Shown: positions 18,455 to 28,044, numbered from the stretch's first letter. The stretch: 64,000 nucleotides of DNA from Neptuniibacter caesariensis (GCF_000153345.1 NZ_CH724126.1:718493-782492); one strand, 5' to 3'. Notes: generated by a model from the sequence alone, not told the origin. Numbers and translations: made by a program.

Positions 18455-19123
18455 ATGGGATTCTCGGAAGGCTTAGTAAATAGCTATTGGCTGTTTGGCA
18501 GTGCGGTAGTTTACATATTTGTACTTTTTGCAGCGTTCAAAAGTGCTCCGTGGCGAGTGATTCTACAAAACAGAATTCTCCAGCATATGCTTTTTGGAGC
18601 GACTGCTTTACTCATGGCGTTGTGGTCTATGAGAGCAGGTATATCACCCGGCCTTGAGATTCATTTCCTAGGTATGACCGTTATGACATTGGTGTTTGGC
18701 TGGGATCTGGCGGTCATTTCTGCGTCTATTGTGCTTGTCGGTATGGCAATTATTAGCAAAGAAAGCTGGGATGGCTTATTTGTTAATGGGGTTTGCTCAG
18801 TTTTATTACCTATAGCCGCAACATACTTAGTGCTTAAATTTACCGAGAGAAAACTGCTCAAGAACTTTTTTGTATTTCTGTTTGTCTGCGGTTTTATTGG
18901 GGCAGGTATTTCAACAGCGGTATCAGGTATGGCGACCAGTATGGTCTTAGTCATCGATGGCGTTTATGACCTGAACAAAATCTACCACGAGTATATACGC
19001 TATCTACCATTGATCATGTTCCCTGAGGGGCTAATGAACGGGATCTTTTTAACAGGAATGCTGGTTTTTCACCCTGACTGGGTTCGTACTTTTGATGCTA
19101 AAGGCTATATAGATGATCAATAG
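18455..19123 (+). CDS. CbiM-like (COG3235 type) membrane protein, ECF-transporter permease homologue
   Basis: This is an inner-membrane protein of 222 residues with about six hydrophobic segments. It resembles the energy-coupling-factor permease homologues grouped as COG3235. The stretch GISPGLEIHFLG recalls the metal-ligand region of CbiM/NikM, but the N-terminal Met-His start that binds metal in CbiM is absent. No ATPase or T-component gene is nearby, so an active cobalt or nickel importer cannot be inferred. The ATG at 18455 with GAAGAGA upstream is preferred over an in-frame ATG at 18407. It is convergent with regA, one base apart. Confidence 0.7.
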   Translation: MGFSEGLVNSYWLFGSAVVYIFVLFAAFKSAPWRVILQNRILQHMLFGATALLMALWSMRAGISPGLEIHFLGMTVMTLVFGWDLAVISASIVLVGMAIISKESWDGLFVNGVCSVLLPIAATYLVLKFTERKLLKNFFVFLFVCGFIGAGISTAVSGMATSMVLVIDGVYDLNKIYHEYIRYLPLIMFPEGLMNGIFLTGMLVFHPDWVRTFDAKGYIDDQ

Positions 19124-19124
19124 C

Positions 19125-19655
19125 TCAGCGTTTAACCGGTCGTTTGGCGAGTTTTCGTTGTAATGTCCTTCTGTGCATACCTAATGCTCTGGCAGTAGCA
19201 GAAATATTACCCTCATTTTCATTCAGTACTTTTTGGATATGTTCCCATTCCAGACGATTTACGGACATCGGTTGTTCGGTCAGCTCAACATCCGCATCGG
19301 CTTCGACCTTGTGCAGCGCGTTTAATATCTCATCCGCATCAGCGGGTTTAGGTAGGTATTGGGTTGCGCCAAGCTTAATGGCTTCAACTGCTGTAGCGAT
19401 ACTTGCGTACCCAGTGAGCATGAGGATTTTCATGTCGGGGTTAGCAGAACGAAGGGAAGGTATAACACTCAGCCCTGAATTACCCTCCATTTTCAGATCA
19501 ACGGTTGCATAGTCTGGGATCCAGTGCGTGATAATTTGCTCGGCTTCTTCTGCGCTACGAGCTACCTGAACCTCAAACTCGCGGCGGCTCATCGCACGAG
19601 ATAGCACACGGGTAAATGCTGGATCATCGTCGATAATTAAAAACCGTTCACTCAT
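19125..19655 (-). CDS. RegA/PrrA/RoxR family response regulator
   Basis: This 176-residue redox-type response regulator has a receiver domain (1-115) with acidic pocket DDD (9-11), phosphoacceptor Asp53 in TVDLKMEG and Lys in LPKPAD. A short linker leads to a Fis-type helix-turn-helix (about 130-172, NISATARALGMHRRTLQRKL). This short architecture with a four-helix Fis domain and no AAA module is typical of RegA/ActR/PrrA/RoxR, which control respiration, carbon and redox genes. Its start overlaps the end of the kinase gene by 8 bases, so the two are translated together. Confidence 0.92.
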   Translation of the reverse strand: MSERFLIIDDDPAFTRVLSRAMSRREFEVQVARSAEEAEQIITHWIPDYATVDLKMEGNSGLSVIPSLRSANPDMKILMLTGYASIATAVEAIKLGATQYLPKPADADEILNALHKVEADADVELTEQPMSVNRLEWEHIQKVLNENEGNISATARALGMHRRTLQRKLAKRPVKR

Positions 19656-20901
19656 GATGCTTCCTTATGGGTAAAGTCACTTCGGTCAGAGTTCCACCAT
19701 TGGGGTGATTGTAAAGCCTGACATCTCCAGCGTAGCGTGCCAGAGTCGTAGCAGTCAGGAATAAGCCGATTCCCAGCCCTTTCCCTTTCGTTGTGACAAA
19801 GGGTTTGCCCAGGTTTTCGCTTTGCTCAATGCTAATGCCGGGCCCTTTGTCATGGATTCTGAAGAAAACATGCTGTTGATCCCAGTCGAGTTCAATTGCA
19901 ATGTCTTTTGGCTGGGCATCAGCAGCATTGTTAAGTAGGTTTAACAGCGATTGGCGTAATGAGGTTGAACAATTCAAAGAAGGCGAGTCACCCTGACCTG
20001 AAACGAGCAGAGAATAGCTGACCTCCGGTCTCTGTATCATCAATTGTTCGATTGTCTCATCAATAATGAGTGTTGCGGCCATGAGTCGGGTCGATGACTG
20101 TTCCTGTTTTACGCTTTGTGCCATCTGCTTTAAGCGTTTAGCACAAATATCGGTTTGCTGGCGCAGTAGTTCAATGTCCTCGAGAAGTTCTGGGTTGGCT
20201 TGGTGTTCGTGCTCTAGCTCTTTCAACAACACCTGCATAGTACTTAAAGGGGTGCCGAGCTCATGCGCAGTCCCTGCGGCCATGGTCGCTAAGGATAAAA
20301 GTTGCTGATCCTGAATCCGCTTTTCACGCTCTTGCTCGAGCTTTTCTTGCTGTTTTTGCATCGACTGTTGCATGCGGACAATAAAATATGTGACGACTAA
20401 TACCGTGAGTAAAAAATTAATCCACATGCCGACAATATGAAAATCGAACAGCTCCATCACCCGATGTTGATGGTTGTTCTCAAGTTGTATCAGGGGTTCG
20501 TAGTAAAATAGTAAAGAACTGTATATAACGACGACCGTTATCGCTACGAGCCAAACGTAGCGCTTCGAAAGTGTTGCAGAGGCGATAATGAGCGGAACCA
20601 AAAGCAGGAAAATAAATGGGTTCGTAGCGCCTCCCATGTGAAAAAGAATCGCTCCATAGAGGCTCATATCTGCAATAAGCTGAGTGAAAAACTCGGGCTC
20701 AGTAACGGGCCAGGGGGACATTAAACGGGCGTAGGTAATCAGATTTAATAGTGCTAAAACGGCCAGAGCGGGGCCGATCAGCCAGATATTAAGTTCAGCT
20801 TGAAGTCCATAAATTGCGAAGATGACAGCAAGGCACTGACCGAAAAGTGTCACTGTACGGATATAAGAGAGTTGTAGCAGGTTCTCGCGATGATTGGCCA
20901 T
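19648..20901 (-). CDS. RegB/PrrB/RoxS family redox-sensing histidine kinase
   Basis: This 417-residue membrane kinase has about six N-terminal membrane segments (20-180). The redox box GGATNPF (90-96) matches the GGxxNPF ubiquinone-site motif. The H-box GTAHELGTPLST (His213) and the ATPase domain with NLLNNAADA, HDKGPGIS and GKGLGIGLFL follow. Cys253 lies exactly 40 residues after the histidine, as His225 and Cys265 do in Rhodobacter RegB. The ATG at 20901 is preferred over the longer frame starting at 20943. It is the first gene of a two-gene unit with regA. Confidence 0.93.
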   Translation of the reverse strand: MANHRENLLQLSYIRTVTLFGQCLAVIFAIYGLQAELNIWLIGPALAVLALLNLITYARLMSPWPVTEPEFFTQLIADMSLYGAILFHMGGATNPFIFLLLVPLIIASATLSKRYVWLVAITVVVIYSSLLFYYEPLIQLENNHQHRVMELFDFHIVGMWINFLLTVLVVTYFIVRMQQSMQKQQEKLEQEREKRIQDQQLLSLATMAAGTAHELGTPLSTMQVLLKELEHEHQANPELLEDIELLRQQTDICAKRLKQMAQSVKQEQSSTRLMAATLIIDETIEQLMIQRPEVSYSLLVSGQGDSPSLNCSTSLRQSLLNLLNNAADAQPKDIAIELDWDQQHVFFRIHDKGPGISIEQSENLGKPFVTTKGKGLGIGLFLTATTLARYAGDVRLYNHPNGGTLTEVTLPIRKHHE

Positions 20902-20978
20902 AAACAGATTATACCTTAGGGCGAGGCTAAACAGGCGAGGCAAAATGTCGCAGTTGAGGTAATTTTATTCAGTAAGAG

Positions 20979-20984
20979 TATAAT
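20979..20984 (+). promoter_or_regulatory. candidate prfC -10 box
   Basis: A perfect TATAAT lies 35 bases before the prfC start. The best -35-like element is TTGAGG at 20954-20959 with a long 19-base spacer. Confidence 0.4.
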
Positions 20985-21019
20985 GCCTGCTTTCCTCATA
21001 AGACTACCGATTTTGACCA

Positions 21020-22600
21020 ATGAGCATCTTGCAAGAAGAAGTTAACCAGCGCCGCACGTTTGCAATTATTTCCCACCCCGATGCGGGTAAAACGACCATT
21101 ACTGAAAAACTTTTATTGTTCGGACAGTTGATTCAGCAAGCGGGGAGTGTAAAAGGGAAAAAAGGCGATCGCATGGCAACGTCTGACTGGATGTCGATGG
21201 AGCAGGAGCGTGGTATTTCGATTACCTCATCGGTCATGCAGTTCCCGTATAACGATCGCATGGTTAACCTACTGGATACTCCGGGCCACGAAGATTTCTC
21301 CGAAGATACTTACCGTACATTAACCGCGGTTGATTCTGCGTTGATGGTCGTGGATGGTGCTAAGGGTGTCGAAGATCGCACCATCAAATTGATGGAAGTG
21401 TGTCGCCTGCGTGATACGCCAATTTTTTCGTTTGTTAACAAGATGGATCGCGAAATTCGTGATCCAATTGAGTTGTTGGACGAGATTGAAGAGGTACTAA
21501 AAATCGCAGCTGCACCGATCACCTGGCCGATCGATATGGGGCCGCGCTTTAAAGGTGTGTACAACCTCTACACAGATACAATTCATGTATTCCAGCCTGG
21601 TAAAGGCCATACCATACCAGAAGACGTTCAGGTTAAAGGTCTTGAGAGCGATGAGGCAAAAGCGCTTTTAGGTGATATCTACGAAGACTATCTTGATGAG
21701 GTAGAGCTGGTTCGTGGCGCGACGCATGAGTTCGATCAAGAAGAGTTTTTAGCGGGTAAGCTGACACCTGTTTTCTTCGGTACGGCTTTGGCTAACTTCG
21801 GTGTACGTGAAATGCTCAATGATTTTGTTGAGTGGGCTCCCGCGCCGATGCCGCGTGCGACGCTAACACGGGAGGTTGAGCCAGACGAAGATAAGTTCAG
21901 TGGTTTTATCTTTAAGATTCAAGCAAATATGGATCCTAAGCACCGTGACCGTATTGCCTTTATGCGTATCTGTTCAGGAAAATATTCCAAAGGTATGAAG
22001 ATGCGGCATGCGCGTATCAAAAAGGATGTTAAAATCGCTGATGCGGTAACCTTTATCGCAGGTGATCGTGAGAATGTTGAAGAAGCCTGGTCCGGCGATA
22101 TCATTGGTTTGCATAACCACGGTACTATTCAGATTGGTGATACTTTTACAGCAGGTGAAGACCTTAAATTTACCGGTATCCCGCACTTTGCCCCAGAGAT
22201 GTTTCGTCGTGTGCGCCCGCTTGATCCTCTGAAGATGAAGCAGCTTCAGAAAGGTCTTCAGCAATTATCGGAAGAAGGTGCGGTGCAGCTTTTCCAGCCA
22301 CTAAAGAATAATGACCTGATTTTGGGGGCTGTGGGTCAGCTTCAGTTTGATGTAGTTGTCTTCCGTCTTAAGGATGAATATAAGGTGGAATGTAAGTATG
22401 AGCCGATCAGTGTTCAGACAGCACGTTGGGCTGAGTGTGAAGATGACAAGATGCTAGCGGATTTCCAGAAGAAGAATCATGATAATCTGGCAATTGATGG
22501 CAGTGGTTTGTTAACTTATCTGGCACCTACCCGGGTGAATCTGAGCCTGGCTCAAGAGCGCTGGCCAGAGGTGCAGTTTAGAGCAACCCGAGAACACTAA
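21020..22600 (+). CDS. prfC: peptide chain release factor 3
   Basis: RF3 is the GTPase that removes RF1/RF2 from the ribosome after peptide release. At 526 residues it has family length. G1 is SHPDAGKTT (about 18-26), G2 is in [10 protein letters not shown]3 is [14 protein letters not shown] and G4 is NKMD. The EF-G-like domains II and III follow, ending with REH. The gene is divergent from regB and followed by a terminator-like hairpin. A tatD-family gene follows, as prfC and yjjV lie close together in E. coli. Confidence 0.97.
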   Translation: MSILQEEVNQRRTFAIISHPDAGKTTITEKLLLFGQLIQQAGSVKGKKGDRMATSDWMSMEQERGISITSSVMQFPYNDRMVNLLDTPGHEDFSEDTYRTLTAVDSALMVVDGAKGVEDRTIKLMEVCRLRDTPIFSFVNKMDREIRDPIELLDEIEEVLKIAAAPITWPIDMGPRFKGVYNLYTDTIHVFQPGKGHTIPEDVQVKGLESDEAKALLGDIYEDYLDEVELVRGATHEFDQEEFLAGKLTPVFFGTALANFGVREMLNDFVEWAPAPMPRATLTREVEPDEDKFSGFIFKIQANMDPKHRDRIAFMRICSGKYSKGMKMRHARIKKDVKIADAVTFIAGDRENVEEAWSGDIIGLHNHGTIQIGDTFTAGEDLKFTGIPHFAPEMFRRVRPLDPLKMKQLQKGLQQLSEEGAVQLFQPLKNNDLILGAVGQLQFDVVVFRLKDEYKVECKYEPISVQTARWAECEDDKMLADFQKKNHDNLAIDGSGLLTYLAPTRVNLSLAQERWPEVQFRATREH

Positions 22601-22616
22601 TTTTGATTAATCAAAG

Positions 22617-22650
22617 AAGCCGCCAGCAAATCTGCTTGCGGCTTTTTTTG
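22617..22650 (+). terminator. terminator after prfC
   Basis: An imperfect stem AAGCCGCcaGCAAA... pairs with ...TTGCGGCTT and is followed by seven T. It lies just before the TatD start at 22671. Confidence 0.75.
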
Positions 22651-22670
22651 TATCTGCTTAAGCTGATTCT

Positions 22671-23447
22671 ATGAACTTAATCGATACCCATTGTCATATA
22701 GATTTCAGCGTATTTGATGAAAAACGTAGTGACGTTATCACCGAAGCTGCAAGGCTTGGCGTGAGTGATATTGTAGTGCCTGGTGTTACTGCCGAGGGTT
22801 GGGGTAAGTTGTTACAGGTGGTATCTGAACATCATGCTTGTCGTTTACACCCTGCATTAGGCCTGCATCCGTGCTTTATGGATCAGCATCAGCCAGAAGA
22901 TCTTGATAGGCTTGAAAAGTTAATTGAGAAAGAGAGTGTCTGTGCAGTAGGGGAAATAGGTTTAGATCTGTTTATTCCTGAGGCTGATCTGCACGGTCAG
23001 CTTTTCTTTTTCGAAAAACAGTTAGAGCTAGCAGCAAAATATAACCTTCCCGTGTTGTTGCATGTCAGGAAAGCACATGATCAGGTTCTCAAGCTCCTAA
23101 GGCGCTATCGCTTGGACAGAGGAGGGGCAGTACATGCTTTTTCAGGGAGCCTTCAGCAGGCACGACAATATATTGCACTTGGTTTTAAGCTGGGTTTAGG
23201 TGGTACTGTGACCTATGAGCGAGCTAGGAGACTACGGCGGATAGTAGATGAGCTCGATTTGAGTCACTTCGTTTTGGAAACCGACGCGCCGGATATGCCA
23301 TTGGCGCCATATAGGAATGAGCCTAACAGACCCGCAAGGGTCAAAGAGGTAGCCGATGTTGTGGCTAGCTTAAAGGGTATAACGACAGAGCAGGTTGCCG
23401 TTTCCACAGCACGGCAAGCCTGCACACTGTTTTGCTTTGAGTCCTAG
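22671..23447 (+). CDS. TatD family metal-dependent hydrolase (YjjV-like)
   Basis: This TIM-barrel hydrolase of 258 residues belongs to the TatD DNase group, to which 3'-5' DNase and D-aminoacyl-tRNA activities have been assigned. Metal ligands are visible in order: THCHID (His7, His9), GEIGLD (Glu), LLHVRKAHD (His), VHAFSG (His) and ETDAPDMPL (Asp). The position just after prfC fits yjjV in E. coli rather than tatD itself, which lies with tatABC. Its end overlaps the end of the convergent lipoprotein gene by 4 bases. Confidence 0.9.
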   Translation: MNLIDTHCHIDFSVFDEKRSDVITEAARLGVSDIVVPGVTAEGWGKLLQVVSEHHACRLHPALGLHPCFMDQHQPEDLDRLEKLIEKESVCAVGEIGLDLFIPEADLHGQLFFFEKQLELAAKYNLPVLLHVRKAHDQVLKLLRRYRLDRGGAVHAFSGSLQQARQYIALGFKLGLGGTVTYERARRLRRIVDELDLSHFVLETDAPDMPLAPYRNEPNRPARVKEVADVVASLKGITTEQVAVSTARQACTLFCFES

Positions 23448-23848
23448 TTGTATAGGTCTCTTTCAATAACTTCCAGTGTTCTCCATACCGTCTGCGTCAT
23501 TTCGTTACGGGGAATTCTGTAGAGTCGACCGGTTGTGCCTTGCTGTGTGCTTTGGTAACTGCCATCCTGGGGGTTAAGGAGCATTCGAATTAAGGAAATA
23601 GGATAGTTTGGCCCCGCAATCGGTTTTCCGTAAGCTTGTTCAATCGGCGTGAACTTATCCTGAGCAGAGACAATTTTTGTCATGTCTTTACACTTGGATG
23701 TGTTCCCTAAACATAAATATTTATATTTGGTATCTATCAGGTAGTAACTGGTATCTTTCGGGGTTCCCTGATCAGATTTCATGGTATCTAGACCTAAGCA
23801 GCCGGTTAAGGTCATTGCAGTGATCAGTAGAAGGCCTTTACGGAGCAT
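23444..23848 (-). CDS. small lipoprotein of unknown function
   Basis: This 134-residue protein has a lipoprotein signal ending in the lipobox LTGC (Cys17), with LGLD next. No Asp follows at +2, so outer-membrane sorting is expected. The mature part is polar and includes a pair CLGNTSKC that might form a disulfide. I do not recognise the family. It starts 11 bases after the fabY stop and is probably expressed from the same transcript, which is odd for a cytoplasmic fatty-acid enzyme. Confidence 0.75.
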   Translation of the reverse strand: MLRKGLLLITAMTLTGCLGLDTMKSDQGTPKDTSYYLIDTKYKYLCLGNTSKCKDMTKIVSAQDKFTPIEQAYGKPIAGPNYPISLIRMLLNPQDGSYQSTQQGTTGRLYRIPRNEMTQTVWRTLEVIERDLYN

Positions 23849-23859
23849 AGCTTTATCCT

Positions 23860-25770
23860 TTAAAACATATCTTCGAATGGGTTATCACAGTCAAGGCTAA
23901 CAGGGTTGGCATACCCCGGTAGCTTTATCTGACGATCAGTAATTTGCAGGTCTTCACCTTGAAGAACATTATTATCGTAAAGATAGATTGGCTTGGATTC
24001 GCCTTGAATAGCCGCCTGGTCATAAGCTTGCGCTGATTGACGAGTGACCGTTAGTTTATCTTCGTATTTCGCTAATTGCTCCTGGCTATAGCGCTTTTTC
24101 AGCATAGTCTTCACGATATGTGGTGCGAGAACTGGCGCTGAGGCGTTATTGCCACCAAAGCCTTTCGAGTTAAGCAGTACGCTATCGATTCCTGTGCGGC
24201 CTACCTCGATATGTTGATTACTGAGTTTCAGGTTGCTTTGGTGCACATCTTCAGCAAACTCAGGTGTGGTAACAATTCCTGGGATATAGCCATATGCCCA
24301 TGTTCCTAACGAAGTGCTTAACTGATCGCCACCGGCTGTGCCCTGAGAGTGACCTAAATAACATTTCACCGCTGCTACGGGCCAATTCTGGATACCAAAA
24401 GCTTTTGCTGTTTCGTTGATTACATGAGACTCAGTCACTCGGTTTTGAGGTGTGCTGGTACCGTGTGCCTGGACGAAGCTTCTTTGCTTAAGGGATTCTT
24501 CACCGAGCATCTTTCTTACTAAAGATGCTGATTTTGCCAAGGTCACATAGTTGCCAACACCAGGAGCGGAGATAGATTTCTTATGTCCATCTGCATTAAC
24601 GAATACTTCAGGAACGGCACCGTAGATCTCTGCACCTAGTTCGATAGCAAGATCGTCACTCATCAGAAGGACGAACTGGCTACTTTCGCCGATGGTGAAT
24701 CCGCAGTTGTTGCCAAAGGGACGGCAGGCTTTTCGATAATCGTTATCGGTGAGTTTGGATAACCCATCTAATGCAAGCAGATCTTTGTCTTCAGCGAGGG
24801 CACCCATAGCGCGGAAGCCTTCGATTATCTCGGGGGTGACGGGGGCATCGCTGCCACCAATTAATGCAACTTTACGTTTTCCTGAACGGATATCATTTAC
24901 GCCGCTTCGAAGGTTATAAAGGAATGTCGCACATGCGCCCAAAGCGCCACCAGTCGTCCCAACGTTGCCAAGAATATAAGCATTCACAAAGTCCGCAGGC
25001 ATTTGTGCATAGCCTAAAGGCATCTGCTTGGATGTTGTTCGCTTACCGATGGCCGGGAATTTAGTTAGCCCGCCAAAACCAAAGTCGTCCAATTGACCAA
25101 TTGAGTTACTGGCGTAAACCGCTATTTGGTCAGGTGCTACATGTTTGGCAATAGTATCAAAGGCAATACCTGTCGATGACAATGCATCAGATGCTGCAAA
25201 AACGGTCATCTGCAGGTTTTTAGGATGATTGCGTGATTGGTAAAGTTTGCCAGGTTGGAACCCGCTAGGCAGTTGGCCCGCCGACTGTACCGGAGCCGTT
25301 TTTGTGTCAGGAAGGATTGCTTCCAACTGACCGCTAACTTCAATATCAAATTGGCCGGGAGTGGTTTCCGTTACAGACCAGTGATCAGGGATATTCTGCG
25401 GCATCTGACGCTTGCGAAGACGGAACTTTAACGAATTGTCTCCGCAATTAAGCGTTGCTGCTTTGTTGAACATTACTTTTTCAACGTCGAAGCAGCCTTT
25501 CTCTACTCTGCGGATCAGTGTGCTGTCTAAAAGTTGTTGTTTTAGAGATTCAACCAGTTCCAAGGCGTCACAGCTTGCACCGCTCTGGTTGATATACTTG
25601 CCTTCGTTGCAAGTCGCAAGACCGGTCAGAATAGCCAGATCAGTCAGGGTTTCTGTTCGTGATTTCTGATCTAGCTTATCTAGAATCAGACGTCGGTATG
25701 CGTGATGAAATGAGGCACGTCCAGCAGGGTTGATACCACCAAAACCAACAATGACAGGGAGCTGGGACAA
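23860..25770 (-). CDS. fabY: FabY-type beta-ketoacyl-ACP synthase
   Basis: This large single-domain ketoacyl synthase of about 636 residues is like Pseudomonas FabY (PA5174), which starts fatty-acid synthesis by condensing acetyl-CoA with malonyl-ACP and can stand in for FabH. The N-terminus SQLPVIVGFGGINPAGRASFHH is typical of that group. The Cys-His-His triad is in GACATF, QAHGTSTPQN and YLGHSQGTAGG. The chosen start is TTG at 25770, which has GAGGAG six bases upstream and matches the FabY N-terminus; a TTG twelve codons earlier (25806) is less likely. A lipoprotein gene follows. Confidence 0.88.
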   Translation of the reverse strand: MSQLPVIVGFGGINPAGRASFHHAYRRLILDKLDQKSRTETLTDLAILTGLATCNEGKYINQSGASCDALELVESLKQQLLDSTLIRRVEKGCFDVEKVMFNKAATLNCGDNSLKFRLRKRQMPQNIPDHWSVTETTPGQFDIEVSGQLEAILPDTKTAPVQSAGQLPSGFQPGKLYQSRNHPKNLQMTVFAASDALSSTGIAFDTIAKHVAPDQIAVYASNSIGQLDDFGFGGLTKFPAIGKRTTSKQMPLGYAQMPADFVNAYILGNVGTTGGALGACATFLYNLRSGVNDIRSGKRKVALIGGSDAPVTPEIIEGFRAMGALAEDKDLLALDGLSKLTDNDYRKACRPFGNNCGFTIGESSQFVLLMSDDLAIELGAEIYGAVPEVFVNADGHKKSISAPGVGNYVTLAKSASLVRKMLGEESLKQRSFVQAHGTSTPQNRVTESHVINETAKAFGIQNWPVAAVKCYLGHSQGTAGGDQLSTSLGTWAYGYIPGIVTTPEFAEDVHQSNLKLSNQHIEVGRTGIDSVLLNSKGFGGNNASAPVLAPHIVKTMLKKRYSQEQLAKYEDKLTVTRQSAQAYDQAAIQGESKPIYLYDNNVLQGEDLQITDRQIKLPGYANPVSLDCDNPFEDMF

Positions 25771-25983
25771 TTGATTCTCCTCGAGGGGTAAAGCTACAGA
25801 AACCAATGATGCAGAGCTAAAATGAACTTATTCTGATTCTATGCACCAAAACAATCTCAACATTTTATCGGTGTTTCCCTTTACTGACTAGCGTCAATGA
25901 TCTATTTATCCATTTTTTAGTCAGTGATTGTTCAGTCATAATGTGGCTCAATTCAGGGAATGAACGATTCTTAGGAGTTAAAC

Positions 25984-26640
25984 ATGAAAAAGCTGGTTTC
26001 TGTGGCCGTTGCAGGTCTTCTTTTAGCAGGCTGTCAGACAATAGATCCTTACACCGGAGAGCAAAAGGTAGGTAATACCACTAAGGGCGCCGGAATTGGT
26101 GCGGTGGCCGGTGCTGTTCTTGGTATGGCGGTTTCAAGTAAAGATGATCGTGGCAAAGGTGCTCTGACAGGGGCTTTGGTTGGGGGTGCTGTTGGTGGCG
26201 GTATCGGATACTACATGGATCAGCAGGAGGCGCTACTTCGCCAGGAGCTCGAAGGTACGGGCGTGCGAGTTGAACGAATTGGTGATTCCATTCGTTTGAT
26301 TATGCCTGGGAATATTACCTTTGCTCTTAATTCTGATCAGATTGCACCAAGTTTTTATTCGGTCCTTGATTCAGTGGCTAAGGTGTTGGTTAAGTTTGAT
26401 CAGACGGAACTCAACGTAGATGGGTTCACTGATAGTACCGGCTCATTCGAGTACAATCAGCAGCTTTCCGAAAGAAGGGCCGCACGCGTCGGGGATTATT
26501 TAGTGAGCTCAGGTATCTCGAGACTGCGTATCAATGCTAAGGGCTATGGCGAGCGTTATCCTATTGCTGACAACAAAACGGCAGCGGGACGTGCGCAGAA
26601 CCGCCGAGTAGAAATTAATATCAGCGGTACTCGCCGTTAA
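25984..26640 (+). CDS. OmpA-family outer-membrane lipoprotein (YiaD-like)
   Basis: This 218-residue protein has a lipoprotein signal (LLAGC, Cys17), a glycine-rich segment with two hydrophobic stretches (about 33-80, GAGIGAVAGAVLG and GALVGGAVGGGIGYYM) and a C-terminal OmpA domain (about 100-215). The peptidoglycan-binding helix is in VDGFTDSTGSFEYNQQLSERRA, with Asp and Arg at the diaminopimelate-contacting positions, and it ends GRAQNRRVEI. It likely ties the outer membrane to the cell wall. The gene stands alone behind an AGGAG ribosome site and is divergent from fabY. Confidence 0.92.
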   Translation: MKKLVSVAVAGLLLAGCQTIDPYTGEQKVGNTTKGAGIGAVAGAVLGMAVSSKDDRGKGALTGALVGGAVGGGIGYYMDQQEALLRQELEGTGVRVERIGDSIRLIMPGNITFALNSDQIAPSFYSVLDSVAKVLVKFDQTELNVDGFTDSTGSFEYNQQLSERRAARVGDYLVSSGISRLRINAKGYGERYPIADNKTAAGRAQNRRVEINISGTRR

Positions 26641-26685
26641 GTTCTGGGTGCCTGGAGAAGATTCTTCAGGCGCCCCTTAGCTATC

Positions 26686-27900
26686 TTACCTCGCGATAGC
26701 AAGGTCACCAGGGCGGATGTTGAATGATTCAGCTGCTGACGTAAGACGGCCTGAAGCTGTGTTCATTTGTACATCTTCAATGATAAGCGTTTGCTGAGTG
26801 TTAATCAGATCAGTAGTCGCCCGCATATCGTTGCCGAAAAATGTAGATTTTCGATAAACCGTCATCTTGTCGCCACGCTTGATTCCATGGCGTTTGCCTG
26901 AATTTATCCACAACTGCTTATCAAGAGTTCTGGTAATTTGGGCTGTGAAAGGCTCGCAATGAAGGTCTGTACTTAGATTCTCGATAATCTGCTTTTCTAG
27001 TTTATTAACCTTTTGCCCATAATCCTGCTTTCGAAAACCGGCTGTGTTGAAGCCTGTTTTGATCGTGCGGTCGAGATTCCATAATCCGGCTGTTTGATAT
27101 TGTTTTTGGGCAACTAAATTTCCCGAATAACCATCGTAAACAAAAAAGCTGATATCGAAGTTTCTCAGGTGCTTTTTGCTTTTATAGTCCAGACGGTTGT
27201 AGAGATCGACAAAGTAGTTGTCTTCAGTGTGAGTGCGAGGATCAATCATTGATACGTCATTGATGATTCCGCTGACAATGTAGTTGGGAGTGCTGCCGTT
27301 CAGTTGTGAAGTTACTGCATTTATAGCGCGTTCATCCAGCTGGTCTGGCAGGCTTGCCGGGTTGGTAAGAGAAATGTTGAGCTTGCTGATGTTGTGGGCA
27401 ACGATTCCGCTTTCCTTTTGCGCATGTTGGCTAAGGCTTGCTGAAAAATCACTGCTGATATTTTGTAGTCCGCCCAGGCTGAGTTGTCTGAGGTTGGTTA
27501 CCGGAAAAGCTGTAAAAGCGATAGATTTTGAATATTGGTTTGTTACGCCGTTCTCGCATCCTTGATCAACAAGCACATCCGCTCTAATTCTGATCTGTAA
27601 GCGATTTCCGATCACTTTTTCATCGACAATTTCGATGTTGCTCACTTTACCTAAAGTGCTGATCTGCATGTTATCGATCTGCAGGATGCCGTCACGAACA
27701 ATTTGACTACTGGAAACGTAGACAGCCGCTTGCATTGAGGCTTGCTGAGAGGCATCGAGAATGGCCGCTTCACGAGCCGAACTTATATCGTTGTTATGAA
27801 TGATGGCCATCCCTTCTGCTTCGACAATCGCACTTAATGCAATTCGTGGCATGATAAGAAGGATGCAAAGCACTGTAAGCCGAATGAGCAAATTAAACAT
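26686..27900 (-). CDS. flgT: flagellar H-ring protein FlgT
   Basis: FlgT is a periplasmic protein that, with FlgO and FlgP, builds the H-ring around the basal body of Vibrio-type flagella. This 404-residue protein has a signal peptide (1-23), an N-terminal domain beginning VEAEGMAIIHNNDISSAREAAILDA, a middle domain and a C-terminal domain with LWINSGKRHGIKRGDKMTVYR, all as in FlgT. It is divergent from flgO-flgP, the same layout as in Vibrio. No other flagellar structural gene is in the window. Confidence 0.9.
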   Translation of the reverse strand: MFNLLIRLTVLCILLIMPRIALSAIVEAEGMAIIHNNDISSAREAAILDASQQASMQAAVYVSSSQIVRDGILQIDNMQISTLGKVSNIEIVDEKVIGNRLQIRIRADVLVDQGCENGVTNQYSKSIAFTAFPVTNLRQLSLGGLQNISSDFSASLSQHAQKESGIVAHNISKLNISLTNPASLPDQLDERAINAVTSQLNGSTPNYIVSGIINDVSMIDPRTHTEDNYFVDLYNRLDYKSKKHLRNFDISFFVYDGYSGNLVAQKQYQTAGLWNLDRTIKTGFNTAGFRKQDYGQKVNKLEKQIIENLSTDLHCEPFTAQITRTLDKQLWINSGKRHGIKRGDKMTVYRKSTFFGNDMRATTDLINTQQTLIIEDVQMNTASGRLTSAAESFNIRPGDLAIAR

Positions 27901-27920
27901 ATTCCACCTGTGACCGATTA
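27894..27920 (+). promoter_or_regulatory. weak candidate sigma-28 promoter toward flgO
   Basis: TAAACATA (27894-27901), 11 bases, then ACCGATTA (27913-27920) resembles TAAAGTTT-N11-GCCGATAA at 11 of 16 positions. It lies in the flgT-flgO gap. The leader to flgO would be about 115 bases. Confidence 0.3.
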
Positions 27921-28044
27921 CTCTATGAGACGGTATGCAATTGCTATAGTGTTGTAAATGGTTGTTGGGGATATAGTTTTGGTTTGGCTCCCCAAATGAA
28001 TATGTTAGATTGTGAAGCTTAACCCCATAGTTTGGAAGGTCGGG

